This document shows positions 16,881 to 27,328 of a DNA stretch of 64,000 nt, piece after piece; the stretch's first letter is position 1, and the number at the start of each line of letters is the position of its first letter. This stretch comes from Dolomitihabitans soli (GTDB taxonomy: Bacteria > Actinomycetota > Actinomycetes > Streptosporangiales > Streptosporangiaceae): positions 248,001 to 312,000 of the forward strand of contig NZ_JAKNTW010000013.1 of the NCBI RefSeq assembly GCF_022213955.1, given 5' to 3'. The position numbers were made by a program, and so were the translations under genes. The notes under the pieces are model-generated. The model saw only the letters and a program-made list of their open reading frames with translations. It ran no database searches and was not told the DNA's origin.

Positions 16881-17012
16881 TGTCCGCCTCCTGGGGAGGA
16901 GGGAGCCTCAAACGCGCCCCTTCATCACGTCTGACGCTCAGTGTGGCGGAAAGGTTTCGCCCGCGCGCTCCGGCCTCGTGGGCGAAGCCGGAGCGGGCGG
17001 GCGGTGGTCAGA

Positions 17013-18806
17013 TCAGGCCAGGCGGCCGAACAACGCGTTGTACTCGTCCCACAGCTCCTTGGGCAGGCGGTCGCCGAAGGTCTCGAAGTGACCGGGGATC
17101 AGCGACGCCTCCTCCCGCCAGATCTCCGGGTCGACGGACAGCAGCGTCCGGAGGTCCTCCGGCGACAGGTCGAGGCCGTCGGTGTCGAGCTCGGCGGGCA
17201 GCAGCCCGATGGGCGTCCGTACGGCTTCCGCCGTGCCGTTGAGGCGCTCGACGATCCACTTGAGCACCCGGCTGTTCTCGCCGAAGCCGGGCCACAGGAA
17301 CGTGCCGTCGGCGCCCTTGCGGAACCAGTTCACGTAGTAGATGCGCGGCAGGCGGGCTCCCGGCCGCTTGCCCATCGCGATCCAGTGAGCGAAGTAGTCG
17401 CCCATGTTGTAGCCGCAGAACGGCAGCATCGCGAACGGGTCGCGGCGCAGCTCGCCGACCTTGCCCTCGGCGGCCGCGGTCTTCTCCGACGCCACGTTGG
17501 CGCCGAGGAAGACCCCGTGCTGCCAGCTCAGCGACTCGGTGACCAGAGGTACCGCGCTCGCGCGCCGGCCGCCGAACAGGATCGCCGAGATGGGCACGCC
17601 CGCGGGATCCTGCCATTCCGGCGCGATCGTCGGGCACTGCCCGGCGGGTGTGGTGAAGCGGGCGTTGGGATGCGCGGCCGGCTCGTCCGAGGCGGGAGTC
17701 CAGGAACGACCCTTCCAGTCGGTCAGGTGCGCGGGCGGCTCGTCGGTCATGCCCTCCCACCACACGTCGCCGTCGTCGGTGAGCGCGACGTTGGTGAAGA
17801 TGCTGTTGCCCCAGAGCGTCCTGATCGCGTTGGCGTTGGTCGTCTCGCCGGTGCCGGGCGCGACGCCGAAGAACCCGGCCTCCGGGTTGATCGCCCGCAG
17901 CCGGCCGTCCGGTCCGAACCGCATCCAGGCGATGTCGTCGCCGATCGTCTCGACCTTCCAGCCGGGGATCGTCGGTTCCAGCATGGCCAGGTTGGTCTTG
18001 CCGCACGCGCTGGGGAAGGCCGCCGCCACGTAGCGGGCCTCGCCGTCGGGCGGGGTGAGTTTGAGGATGAGCATGTGCTCGGCCAGCCAGCCCTCGTCAC
18101 GGGCCATCACGCTGGCGATGCGCAGCGCGTAGCACTTCTTGCCGAGCAGCGCGTTGCCGCCGTAGCCGGAGCCGTAGGACCAGATCTCGCGGGTCTCGGG
18201 GAAGTGGCTGATGTACTTGGTCGTGCTGCACGGCCACGGCACGTCCGACTGGCCGGGTTCGAGCGGGGCGCCGACCGAGTGCACGGCCCTGACGAAATCG
18301 CCGCGCTCCTCGATGAGCCGCAGCGCGCGCTCACCCATCCGCGTCATGATCCGCATCGACACCGCGACGTACGGCGAGTCGGTGATCTCGACGCCGAGCT
18401 GGGAGATGTCGCCGCCGAGCGGTCCCATGCAGAACGGCACGACGTACATCGTGCGGCCCTGCATGCAGCCCTCGAACAGGCCGTCGAAGGTGCGGCGCAT
18501 CTCGGCGGGATCGACCCAGTGGTTGGTCGGCCCCGCGTCCTCCTCCTTCACCGAGCAGATGAAGGTGCGGTCCTCGACCCGGGCCACGTCGGAGGGGTCG
18601 GAGGCAGCGTGAAAGCTGTTCTGCCGCTTGGCGAGGCGGGTGAACGTGCCCTGCTCCACCAGCAGGTTCGTCAGGCGGGTCCACTCCGCTTCCGAACCGT
18701 CGCACCATTCGACGCGGTCGGGCCGGGTCAGATCGGCGATCTGGCGGACCCACTCGATCAGCTCCGCGTGGACGGTCGGGGCGGGCGCCTCAACAGAAAC
18801 GGACAC
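17013..18806 (-). CDS. pckG: Phosphoenolpyruvate carboxykinase (GTP)
   Basis: Cytosolic GTP-dependent PEPCK, converting oxaloacetate plus GTP to PEP, GDP and CO2 in gluconeogenesis. About 597 residues, normal for the family. Visible motifs include the P-loop kinase-1 region [13 protein letters not shown], metal-binding GDDIAWM, the family stretch [14 protein letters not shown] and [21 protein letters not shown] start at GTG 18806 because AAGGAG is eight bases upstream; the GTG two codons earlier is only two bases from it. The long upstream region carries DasR-like operator sequences. Confidence 0.96.
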   Translation of the reverse strand: MSVSVEAPAPTVHAELIEWVRQIADLTRPDRVEWCDGSEAEWTRLTNLLVEQGTFTRLAKRQNSFHAASDPSDVARVEDRTFICSVKEEDAGPTNHWVDPAEMRRTFDGLFEGCMQGRTMYVVPFCMGPLGGDISQLGVEITDSPYVAVSMRIMTRMGERALRLIEERGDFVRAVHSVGAPLEPGQSDVPWPCSTTKYISHFPETREIWSYGSGYGGNALLGKKCYALRIASVMARDEGWLAEHMLILKLTPPDGEARYVAAAFPSACGKTNLAMLEPTIPGWKVETIGDDIAWMRFGPDGRLRAINPEAGFFGVAPGTGETTNANAIRTLWGNSIFTNVALTDDGDVWWEGMTDEPPAHLTDWKGRSWTPASDEPAAHPNARFTTPAGQCPTIAPEWQDPAGVPISAILFGGRRASAVPLVTESLSWQHGVFLGANVASEKTAAAEGKVGELRRDPFAMLPFCGYNMGDYFAHWIAMGKRPGARLPRIYYVNWFRKGADGTFLWPGFGENSRVLKWIVERLNGTAEAVRTPIGLLPAELDTDGLDLSPEDLRTLLSVDPEIWREEASLIPGHFETFGDRLPKELWDEYNALFGRLA

Positions 18807-18868
18807 AGTCACGGCTCCTTTACTCTCTCAGGGCCAAAACATCATCAACGACCGATCCACTCGAAATC

Positions 18869-18888
18869 CAATTGGCGTAGACCAGTCG
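18869..18888. promoter_or_regulatory. DasR/GntR-like operator upstream of pckG
   Basis: CAATTGG-CGTAGA-CCAGTCG. The left arm is identical to that of the dyad in front of nanE (57703-57722) and the N6 spacing is the same. On the minus strand the 16-base core matches 13 of 16 positions of the DasR consensus ACTGGTCTAGACCACT. It lies about 63 bases upstream of the pckG start, a plausible operator position. Confidence 0.4.
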
Positions 18889-19070
18889 AAAGGCCCTCCC
18901 GGATGCCTTAGAACATCTGGGGCGCTCATTTCAACATGGTTCCCGACAAGTAAATTCGGTGGTCGCCGAGACGCATCTCCCGTACCTCCTGACGAGGTCA
19001 GCACGGGTGGCGGCACAACGATCCAGAGAGAGTACCCAGCTGCGGCCGACTTAAAGAATGTCGTGCGTGC

Positions 19071-19128
19071 AGTGGTTTAGGCCATTCCAAGAGGTCTAAA
19101 CCAATCGCCGGTAAGGTTTAGTCCAGTG
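19071..19128. promoter_or_regulatory. Cluster of three DasR-like half-palindromes
   Basis: Three imperfect sites follow each other: AGTGGTTTAGGCCATT (19071-19086), AGAGGTCTAAACCAAT (19090-19105) and TAAGGTTTAGTCCAGT (about 19113-19128). They match about 13, 13 and 11 of 16 positions of the consensus A-[GC]-TGGTCTAGACCA-[GC]-T. They lie about 265-320 bases upstream of pckG and just past the stop of the gene at 19210. Confidence 0.35.
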
Positions 19129-19209
19129 AAACCACCGGAATCCCTGCGCACACGGGGAACGGCGCCCGCACGACGTACGGCGAGACGCGGGCGGCGCCTC
19201 GCCGTACGT

Positions 19210-19737
19210 TCAGGAATTGATGTCGGGACCGGCCGCCCTGACGCGGTCGACGTGCTGCAGCGCGTCACGCAATTCCGCCAGCCAGGTATCGGTGTGCCGG
19301 CCCACGAGACGCACGCACCACGCCAATGCGTCGCTGCGACTGCGTGCCACTCCCGCGGCCACCAGGGTGTCGAGAACCTGGCGCTCCGATTGCCGCAAAC
19401 GGGTCATTACGGGCACCGAGAGTGTGGTGAACATCACGGTCTCGCCGCCGGACGCGACACCCCACGAAACCTTGCGGCGGAACTTGTGCTCCACCTCGCG
19501 CGCGATCTCGATGCGCTGTTCGCGCGTCTCCTCACGGAACCGGCGGATGAGCCCATCCACGGCCGCGGCCCGCTCGGCGTCGGGCGCACCCTCGGCCAAC
19601 CGGGGCTCGGGCAACGCGCCGACGAGGGTGATCTCCTCACGGTCGAGGACGATCTCCGGCGGCGCGGCGAACCAGTCTCCCGGCAGGCGGCCGGTGAACC
19701 ATCCCCGCAACTGAACGACTGCTTCTTCGCTTTCCAT
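19210..19737 (-). CDS. Hypothetical actinobacterial protein, possible ribbon-helix-helix-like C terminus
   Basis: A 175-residue soluble protein. The first half includes a charged helix (IRRFREETREQRIEIAREVEHKF) and VSWGVASGGETVMFTTLSVPV. The C-terminal part, VLDTLVAAGVARSRSDALAWCVRLVGRH, has the spacing of a ribbon-helix-helix second helix, so DNA binding is possible but not shown. The ATG directly abuts an AT-rich palindrome, TGTAAT-N4-ATTACA, which suggests autoregulation and a leaderless or nearly leaderless transcript. Function unknown. Confidence 0.72.
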   Translation of the reverse strand: MESEEAVVQLRGWFTGRLPGDWFAAPPEIVLDREEITLVGALPEPRLAEGAPDAERAAAVDGLIRRFREETREQRIEIAREVEHKFRRKVSWGVASGGETVMFTTLSVPVMTRLRQSERQVLDTLVAAGVARSRSDALAWCVRLVGRHTDTWLAELRDALQHVDRVRAAGPDINS

Positions 19738-19752
19738 GTAATTTAGATTACA
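19737..19752. promoter_or_regulatory. AT-rich palindrome TGTAAT-TTAG-ATTACA at a start codon
   Basis: A 16-base dyad with perfect six-base arms touching the ATG of the minus-strand gene at 19737. It is conspicuously AT-rich in this GC-rich chromosome. A regulator bound here would block transcription or initiation of that gene, so an operator is the simplest reading; the -10 element may be embedded in it. Confidence 0.5.
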
Positions 19753-19887
19753 CCTCTGCTGGGCAAAGGCCAGTACTCCTCCTCTACGGCATGCGTCGTG
19801 CGCTAACTGTCAGCGGTTCAGCCGGCGTGACCTGCGGGGACCCGGTGACCGCACCGGAACGGACCACACGGAACTGACCCGATCAGG

Positions 19888-21120
19888 TCAGCGGGCGCGG
19901 GCGGCGACCTGCGGGCTCACCCGGATCACGCCCGCCAGGTTCCTGGTGCCGACGGGCGCGATCTTGACGACGTCGCCGGTGCGCGGCGCGTGCAGCATCT
20001 TGCCGTCGCCCCAGTAGATGGCCACATGCGAGATGTAGCCGGGATTCGTCGGATCGTGCCGCCAGAACAGCAGGTCGCCCGGCTGGGCCTGGGCGAGCGG
20101 CACCTGCGGGCCGGTGACGAACTGCTGGTGGGTCACCCGCGGCATCCGCACCCCCGCCTGCGCGTAGGCCCACTGGACGAGCCCGGAGCAGTCGAACGTG
20201 TCGGGCCCCTCCGCCCCCCAGACGTACGGCCGGCCGAGCTTGGAGATGGCGGCCTTCAACGCGGTCTCCACCTGCGGCACCGACATCAGCGAGCCGGTCG
20301 GCCAGGTGGCGCGGGGCTGCGTCTGCGTCCGGCCCTTCGGGGGCGGCGGGGTGAGCACCGGGTTCATGGTGGCGATCTGCGTCCCCTTGGGCAGCACCCG
20401 TAGCAGCGCGGCGCGCAACTTGGTGGTGTCCTTCTTCGGGGCGCTGATCACCAGCGCGTTGTTCTGCGGGATGCCGAGCGTCCTGGCCGTCGGGCGGGAG
20501 ACCACGGCGTCGATCGAACCCATGCCCATCGTGGCGTAGGCGCCGATGCGCAGGGTGCGTCCGGCGGTGCCCACGGTCCTGCCCAGGGTCAGCCCGCCGT
20601 CGTTGCCGAGCACGAACGAGACCGCCACGTCACCGGCCGCCACGTTGCTCCACAGCGCGTCGGACTTGGCGGTGGGGCTCGGCGTGTAGGCCCGGAAGGT
20701 CGACGGGTCGACGCCGAGCGTCTGGACCCGCTTGCCGTCGAGCATCACCTCGGCGGCGTCGGCGAGCTCCACCGCCTTGACGCCCTTCACCTTGGCGACC
20801 CTGGCGAGGGACGCCTTGGTCAGCGGCCGGCGCGCCACGACGAACAGGTGCGGCTTCCTGAGCTCGCCCAGCGGCTCGACGACCCGCGACGGGGCGGCCT
20901 CGGCGACGTAGCCGCTGCTCACCCGTTGCGGGGCCCGCTGCACGGTGGCGACGACCCGCCCGTCGTCGCGCGGGGTCAGATTGTTCAGGACCATCAGGTC
21001 GGCGGCGAGCACCCCGACCGCCAGGACGGCGATGACCGGGACGGCCCGCCGCGCCAGCCGGGAGCGCCGGGGCGGGGGTGGCGGCGGGGGCGGAAACGGA
21101 TGGGGAACGACGAAGGTCAT
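19888..21120 (-). CDS. NlpC/P60 peptidoglycan endopeptidase, membrane-anchored
   Basis: About 410 residues. A Pro-rich cytoplasmic N terminus is followed by one signal-anchor helix (AVPVIAVLAVGVLAADLMV), a ~240-residue extracytoplasmic region of unknown fold, and a C-terminal NlpC/P60 domain (~295-400). Catalytic residues are visible: Cys in DTFDCSGLVQWAY, His in YISHVAIYWGDG and a third polar residue in MLHAPRTGD. Such enzymes cut D-Glu-mDAP bonds in wall peptides. Start set at ATG 21120 (GAGGG seven bases upstream) rather than a GTG at 21168 with no ribosome site. Confidence 0.91.
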   Translation of the reverse strand: MTFVVPHPFPPPPPPPPRRSRLARRAVPVIAVLAVGVLAADLMVLNNLTPRDDGRVVATVQRAPQRVSSGYVAEAAPSRVVEPLGELRKPHLFVVARRPLTKASLARVAKVKGVKAVELADAAEVMLDGKRVQTLGVDPSTFRAYTPSPTAKSDALWSNVAAGDVAVSFVLGNDGGLTLGRTVGTAGRTLRIGAYATMGMGSIDAVVSRPTARTLGIPQNNALVISAPKKDTTKLRAALLRVLPKGTQIATMNPVLTPPPPKGRTQTQPRATWPTGSLMSVPQVETALKAAISKLGRPYVWGAEGPDTFDCSGLVQWAYAQAGVRMPRVTHQQFVTGPQVPLAQAQPGDLLFWRHDPTNPGYISHVAIYWGDGKMLHAPRTGDVVKIAPVGTRNLAGVIRVSPQVAARAR

Positions 21121-21259
21121 GCGCGCGCCCTCGTCGAGCACGACACCACCCCCTCCGCCCGCTTGCACGCGGTCCGACCCGATTCCGCCATATGAGAATG
21201 CCGCACTTCAGGATCGATGTGCACGTCTTCCCGGCAAAAAACTTTACCCGGTCATGACA

Positions 21260-21291
21260 ATCCGCCGCGGCCTTGGCGACACGCGGCGGAT
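21260..21291 (-). terminator. Hairpin downstream of greA
   Basis: ATCCGCCGCG and CGCGGCGGAT form a ten-pair perfect stem with a 12-base loop, 17 bases after the greA stop. No T run follows on the minus strand, so it may be a weak or actinobacterial-type terminator. Confidence 0.6.
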
Positions 21292-21307
21292 CAATCGGAC
21301 ATCGCCC

Positions 21308-21808
21308 TCAGTTACCGACGTACGGCACCGCCTCGAGGACCTCCACCGTGTTCTGGCGGCCGTTCGGCATGGTGTAGGTCGCCCTCTCGCCGATCTTCTT
21401 GCCGTTGATCGCCGAGCCCAGTGGGGACCTCGGCGAGTAGACGTCGATCGGGGCGCCGCTCTCCTCCCGGGACGCGAGCAGGAAGGTGACCTCCTCCTCG
21501 TCGCCGGCGAACCGGATGGTGACCGTCATGCCGGGGCCGACCACGCCTTCGGTGCGTGGCGCCTCGCCCACCTTGGCGTTGTCGAGCAGCTGGCGAAGCT
21601 GGAGGATGCGGCCCTCCATCTTGCCCTGCTCCTCCTTCGCGGCGTGGTAGCCACCGTTCTCGCGCAGGTCGCCCTCTTCACGGGCGGCCTCGATCTTCTT
21701 GGCGATGTCGGTGCGCCCCGGGCCCGAAAGGTACTCCAGCTCCGCCTTCAAGCGGTCGTACGCCTCCTGGGTCAACCAGGTGACGTTCTCGTCGTGGGAG
21801 TCGGCCAC
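21308..21808 (-). CDS. greA: Transcription elongation factor GreA
   Basis: A 166-residue Gre factor that rescues backtracked RNA polymerase by stimulating transcript cleavage. The N-terminal coiled coil carries the acidic tip motif (EGDLRENGGYHAAKEEQ, ~46-62), and the C-terminal FKBP-like domain has VTFLLAS and SPRSPLGSAINGKKIGE. GTG start. The neighbourhood greA, DUF4307 gene, mca is a familiar order in actinobacterial chromosomes. Confidence 0.96.
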   Translation of the reverse strand: MADSHDENVTWLTQEAYDRLKAELEYLSGPGRTDIAKKIEAAREEGDLRENGGYHAAKEEQGKMEGRILQLRQLLDNAKVGEAPRTEGVVGPGMTVTIRFAGDEEEVTFLLASREESGAPIDVYSPRSPLGSAINGKKIGERATYTMPNGRQNTVEVLEAVPYVGN

Positions 21809-21921
21809 GGGTTCTCCTTGCTTCCTCGTACTGGGGGCATTGCTCTCGGTGATGCGCTGGGCACGCTCGAATTTCGAAAGGCTAACAAGTTAACGGCCCG
21901 AGCGCTTCCCCAAATGTCTCA

Positions 21922-22350
21922 CTATACGAGATAGCAGTAGTGCACGTGAACCGATGTTGCCTGGGCCGTGGTGTCCAGGCGATCAGTACGCACGACATAT
22001 GCCTCACCAGCGGGAATGTTGACCTCTCGGGTGCCCACCTCGATGTGATTCGTATCTGTGGCGCGCAGGCGGCAAAGGGCCGCTCGACCGGAAGGCTTGT
22101 GTATCTCATAGGTTATCTCAGCCGAGCTGCCACTGCCCGCCTTGAAGGCGATCACCTGGTCGATCACCTCGGTCTCGCCCTTCGAGGCCCACATGACATA
22201 CCCCCACCCACCGGCCACGATCGCCACGAGCACCCCGATCACGAGGTGGACGACGAACCTCCCGCGGCGCTGCGGACGGTCGGGGAAGTCGTCAGGGGTG
22301 CCGAGCACAGGGCTGTACGGCCGGCCTGTCTCGGCCTCGCTGGTGGCCAT
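21922..22350 (-). CDS. DUF4307 family membrane protein
   Basis: A 142-residue protein with a cytoplasmic N terminus, one membrane helix (FVVHLVIGVLVAIVAGGWGYVMWA, ~34-57) and an extracytoplasmic beta-rich domain ending VHVHYCYLV. It matches the small DUF4307 family found next to mca and greA in actinobacteria. Start at ATG 22350 with AGGGAG eight bases upstream; the frame extends to 22557 without a ribosome site. Divergent from mca. No function is established. Confidence 0.85.
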   Translation of the reverse strand: MATSEAETGRPYSPVLGTPDDFPDRPQRRGRFVVHLVIGVLVAIVAGGWGYVMWASKGETEVIDQVIAFKAGSGSSAEITYEIHKPSGRAALCRLRATDTNHIEVGTREVNIPAGEAYVVRTDRLDTTAQATSVHVHYCYLV

Positions 22351-22483
22351 GGTGGAATCTCCCTGCACGTCTTCGGCGTTATCCGAGACAATTGTCTCTC
22401 GCGGGGGTCCTGCCCTCGCCACCGCCCAAGAGAAACCGGCCTCTCTCGCCGAGGTCTTGTCCAACTGCAAGGAGACCACGCCC

Positions 22484-23368
22484 GTGAGTGCTGAACTGAG
22501 GCTGATGGCAGTCCATGCGCACCCCGACGACGAGTCCAGCAAAGGCGCCGCCGCCATGGCGCGCTACGTCGCCGAGGGCGTTGACGTGCTGGTCTGCACG
22601 CTCACAGGTGGCGAGCGCGGCTCGATCTTGAACCCGAAGATGGATCGCCCCGAGGTGCTCGCCAACATCGGCGAGGTGCGCCGCGGCGAGATGGACCGCG
22701 CCCGCGAGATCCTCGGGGTCTCGCAGCGATTCATGGGTTTCATCGACTCCGGGCTGCCCGAGGACGAGAACGAGGCGCTGCCGGAGGAGTCCTTCGCGGT
22801 GCAGTCCCTCGAAGTGGCGTCCGCCCCGCTCGTGGCGGCGGTGCGGGAGTTCCGGCCGCACGTGATCCTGACCTATGACGACGACGGCGGTTACCCCCAC
22901 CCCGACCACGTGATGACGAACCGGGTCTCGGTCGAGGCGTTCGACGCGGCGGGCGACCCCGACCGCTACCCCGGCACCGGCGACCCGTGGCAGCCGCTCA
23001 AGCTCTACTACCAGATGGGCTTCACCAAGGCCCGGTTCGAGGCGCTGCACGAGGCGATGAACGACCGCGGCCTCGGCTCGCCGTACTCCGACTGGATCGC
23101 GCGCTGGGAGGACCGCCCGGAGAAGTGGCCCGTCACCACGCGCGTCCCGTGCGCCGACTACTTCGCGGTCCGTGACGAGGCGCTGCTGGCCCACGCCACG
23201 CAGGTCGACCCCGACGGCTTCTGGTTCGTGTGCCCGCGCGACGTGCAGATGGAGATCTGGCCGACGGAGGACTTCCACCTCGCCCGGTCGCTGGTCGACA
23301 CCACGCTGCCCGAGGACGACCTGTTCGCCGGGATCCACGCCGACGAGGTCTCCCCCGCCTGCCACTGA
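22484..23368 (+). CDS. mca: Mycothiol S-conjugate amidase
   Basis: A 294-residue zinc amidase of the PIG-L/LmbE fold that cleaves mycothiol S-conjugates to mercapturic acids and GlcN-inositol in detoxification. Zinc-site motifs are MAVHAHPDDESSKG near the N terminus and GGYPHPDHVMTN in mid-protein. The GTG start has AAGGAG nine bases upstream, and the frame upstream of it is antisense to the DUF4307 gene. The length and the WPTEDFHLARS segment favour Mca over the deacetylase MshB. It is direct evidence for mycothiol metabolism, hence an actinobacterium. Confidence 0.94.
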   Translation: MSAELRLMAVHAHPDDESSKGAAAMARYVAEGVDVLVCTLTGGERGSILNPKMDRPEVLANIGEVRRGEMDRAREILGVSQRFMGFIDSGLPEDENEALPEESFAVQSLEVASAPLVAAVREFRPHVILTYDDDGGYPHPDHVMTNRVSVEAFDAAGDPDRYPGTGDPWQPLKLYYQMGFTKARFEALHEAMNDRGLGSPYSDWIARWEDRPEKWPVTTRVPCADYFAVRDEALLAHATQVDPDGFWFVCPRDVQMEIWPTEDFHLARSLVDTTLPEDDLFAGIHADEVSPACH

Positions 23369-23403
23369 CGCGACCGCCGGGGGTGGGTGGCAGACTGGGT
23401 CAT

Positions 23404-23610
23404 GTGACTGTATTCGCCATGCCCGTCGGGGACGTCAGCCCAGGTCTGCTGGGGTTCCTCGTCGTCGCCGCGATGGGCTTCGCGCTGTTCCTGCTCGTCA
23501 AGTCGATGAACAAGCAGATCTCCAAGATCGAGGTGCCCAGCGAGGCCGACCTCGCCAAGGAAGACCGGGAACACGGCGAGAAGTCCCGCGAGCCCAACGG
23601 CGCCCATTGA
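23404..23610 (+). CDS. Small single-pass membrane protein after mca
   Basis: A 68-residue protein: short N terminus, one membrane helix (GLLGFLVVAAMGFALFLLVKSM), then a charged cytoplasmic tail (ISKIEVPSEADLAKEDREHGEK). Such small proteins often follow mca in actinobacteria. The GTG at 23404 lies seven bases after CAGACT, which suits a leaderless transcript; ATG 23419 is the alternative. Its stop overlaps the ATG of the next gene by one base. Function unknown. Confidence 0.75.
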   Translation: MTVFAMPVGDVSPGLLGFLVVAAMGFALFLLVKSMNKQISKIEVPSEADLAKEDREHGEKSREPNGAH

Positions 23611-23933
23611 TGGCCCTCGATCCGGACGAGGAGTTCATCGAGGTCGCCGACCGCCGCGAGGCGTCGCGCTTCGAGGTCTCGGTGGACGGCGATCTGGCCG
23701 GTTTCGCGGACTACCGGCTGCGACCCGGCAAGATCGTCTTCACCCACGCCGAGATCGACCCCCGCTTCGAAGGCCGCGGCCTGGGGGGCCGGCTGGTCGC
23801 CGCCGCCCTCGACGCCAGCCGTACGGCGGGCCTGTCCGTCGCGCCCGTCTGCCCCTTCGTCGCGAGCTACATCAAGCGCCACCCCGACTACCTCGACCTC
23901 GTCGCCCCCGACTACCGCGACTCGGTGACCTGA
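23610..23933 (+). CDS. GNAT-family N-acetyltransferase, YidJ/Gtn type
   Basis: A 107-residue short GNAT protein (N-acetyltransferase domain of the 90-110 residue class). It contains the acetyl-CoA-binding loop RFEGRGLGGRLVAAALDA (R-x-x-G-x-G/A) and VAPVCPFVASYIKRHPDYLDLV, the conserved C-P-F...Y/H...P-x-Y motif of this group. Its ATG shares one base with the stop of the preceding gene (TGATG), so the two are translated together. Substrate unknown. Confidence 0.88.
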   Translation: MALDPDEEFIEVADRREASRFEVSVDGDLAGFADYRLRPGKIVFTHAEIDPRFEGRGLGGRLVAAALDASRTAGLSVAPVCPFVASYIKRHPDYLDLVAPDYRDSVT

Positions 23934-23960
23934 CCCACCCGGGCCATCACTCCCCCGGGC

Positions 23961-25106
23961 TCACTCGGGCGAGGCCCAGGCGCGTTCCAGCGCCTTCGGG
24001 AGGCCCCACCAGCCGAGCGGCGTCAGCACCTCGTCCTTGTCGACGATGCCCAGCTCGGTCCAGAGCGGGATGACCGAGGTGAACAACATCTCGGTGGCCT
24101 CGATGTCCTCCGGGTCGTCGATCTCGACCTCGATCTCCTCCGACTCCGCGATGAACCGGGCCACCCGCTCGGCGGAGGCGAGGACTCCCGGGCCGCGCCG
24201 CGCCAGCGCGGCCACCGCGGCCAGCCAGTCGGCGTAGTGGATGGCGCACAGCGCGGCGAGGATGGAGTCCTCGTGACTGAGCTCACCCTCCAGATCGGTG
24301 AACTCCTCCAGCGTGTCGTCCTCCTCCGACAGGTCGGAGATCGGTCCGGCCACGCCCGCCGCGACCGCCAGCCACAGGTCGGTGTCGTCGGCGGGCACCG
24401 CGTCCTCGAAGCCCGCGCACGCGCTGAGCACGTTGCCCGGATAGCCGGGGCAGGACAGCACCTCGCGCAGGCGCGCGGCGGCGGCGCCCAGCTCCCGCGC
24501 GGGGAACGGGGGCTCGGGCAGTTCGCCGACCACCCGCCGCAGCTCGTTGAGCGCGAACGCCTCCTCCTCGTCCATCGCGTCGAGGAGTTCCTTGTCCTGC
24601 TCGTCGGTGACCGCGAACATCGGCACCCGGCCGTCGGGGAGCGGCTCGACCAGCCAGCGCTCCTGCAGTTCCTCGTACGCCAGCCGCGAGGTGGGGTCCT
24701 CGAGCACGAGGGCGTCGGGATCGATCCGCCCCGCCGCCACCCGCTCCTCCAGGTAGGCCACCATGAGGTCGAACATCTCCGCGGCGACCTCGCCGCGCTC
24801 CTCCTCGTCGGGCCAGATGAAGAAGGTGCGGGTCAGCAGGATCGGCTCGGTGCCCGTCGCCTCCACCCAGTGCTGGACGTCGCCCACGGTGGCCGAACCC
24901 GCCTCGATCGCGCCGAGCGTCGCCTTCGCCGAATCCCAGAACGCGACGGAGAGCGGATTCCCCGCGCCCAGCATCGCGCGACGGAGGTCGGGCAGGGCGA
25001 CGAGCGCCACTCCTGACGGCACGGCCAGCAGCGCACGCGCCACATCCCTGCGGGTCAGCGCATTGGAGGAGCGACCGGCGTGCGCACAGACAAAGTCTAG
25101 ATCCAC
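23961..25106 (-). CDS. Hypothetical protein of about 381 residues
   Basis: Acidic, largely helical soluble protein without a recognised family. It has an N-terminal segment with ALTRRDVARALLAVPSGVALVALPDLRRAM, a middle with many acidic stretches (WPDEEERGEVAAEMFDLMVAYLEERV), and a C-terminal EEIEVEIDDPEDIEATEMLF. I start it at GTG 25106: TAGTCT lies eight bases upstream, so it should be leaderless, divergent from the yyaL gene. The frame is open for another ~600 codons upstream, but that part is antisense to yyaL and has no coding signal of its own. Confidence 0.72.
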   Translation of the reverse strand: MDLDFVCAHAGRSSNALTRRDVARALLAVPSGVALVALPDLRRAMLGAGNPLSVAFWDSAKATLGAIEAGSATVGDVQHWVEATGTEPILLTRTFFIWPDEEERGEVAAEMFDLMVAYLEERVAAGRIDPDALVLEDPTSRLAYEELQERWLVEPLPDGRVPMFAVTDEQDKELLDAMDEEEAFALNELRRVVGELPEPPFPARELGAAAARLREVLSCPGYPGNVLSACAGFEDAVPADDTDLWLAVAAGVAGPISDLSEEDDTLEEFTDLEGELSHEDSILAALCAIHYADWLAAVAALARRGPGVLASAERVARFIAESEEIEVEIDDPEDIEATEMLFTSVIPLWTELGIVDKDEVLTPLGWWGLPKALERAWASPE

Positions 25107-25114
25107 ACAACCTG

Positions 25115-25175
25115 AGACTACGCCTGTACGGCCCGCACCACACCCCCAGGGCGACGCGGGCCACGCGGATAGGCT
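25115..25175. promoter_or_regulatory. Divergent leaderless promoters
   Basis: On the minus strand TAGTCT (25120-25115) precedes the GTG at 25106 by eight bases. On the plus strand TAGGCT (25170-25175) precedes the GTG at 25182 by six bases. Both -10 boxes place the transcription start at or next to the start codon, and neither gene has a Shine-Dalgarno sequence. Confidence 0.5.
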
Positions 25176-25181
25176 GGGAAC

Positions 25182-27146
<1,965 letters not shown>

Positions 27147-27328
27147 CCGATCTTCCCGTTCTTTACCTACCTGTAGGCATGCTGTGAACTCCGCCGTCGA
27201 CGCGGGTTGGGCCCGGATGATGTGCTACGACTGGGACCGAACTGTGTGCTGAGTGAGGAACTGGTCGTTTGATGCCTTTCCGCGCAGACACAGTGAAATC
27301 GGAAATCATCGCAGAGAAGGCACGGTGT

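Larger units (their letters stand above)
18807..19209. other. 403-base intergenic region upstream of pckG
   Basis: No convincing gene. Short open frames here lack ribosome sites and typical codon bias. The region is visibly less GC-rich than its surroundings (for example around 18835-18960 and 19040-19130), as expected for a promoter region. It holds one DasR-like dyad about 60 bases upstream of pckG and a cluster of three more next to the neighbouring gene's stop. A small RNA is possible but nothing specific supports it. Confidence 0.6.

Noticed and set aside
18828-19016. Small 62-codon minus-strand frame upstream of pckG
   Set aside because: No start signal, poor codon bias and overlap with the putative operator at 18869.
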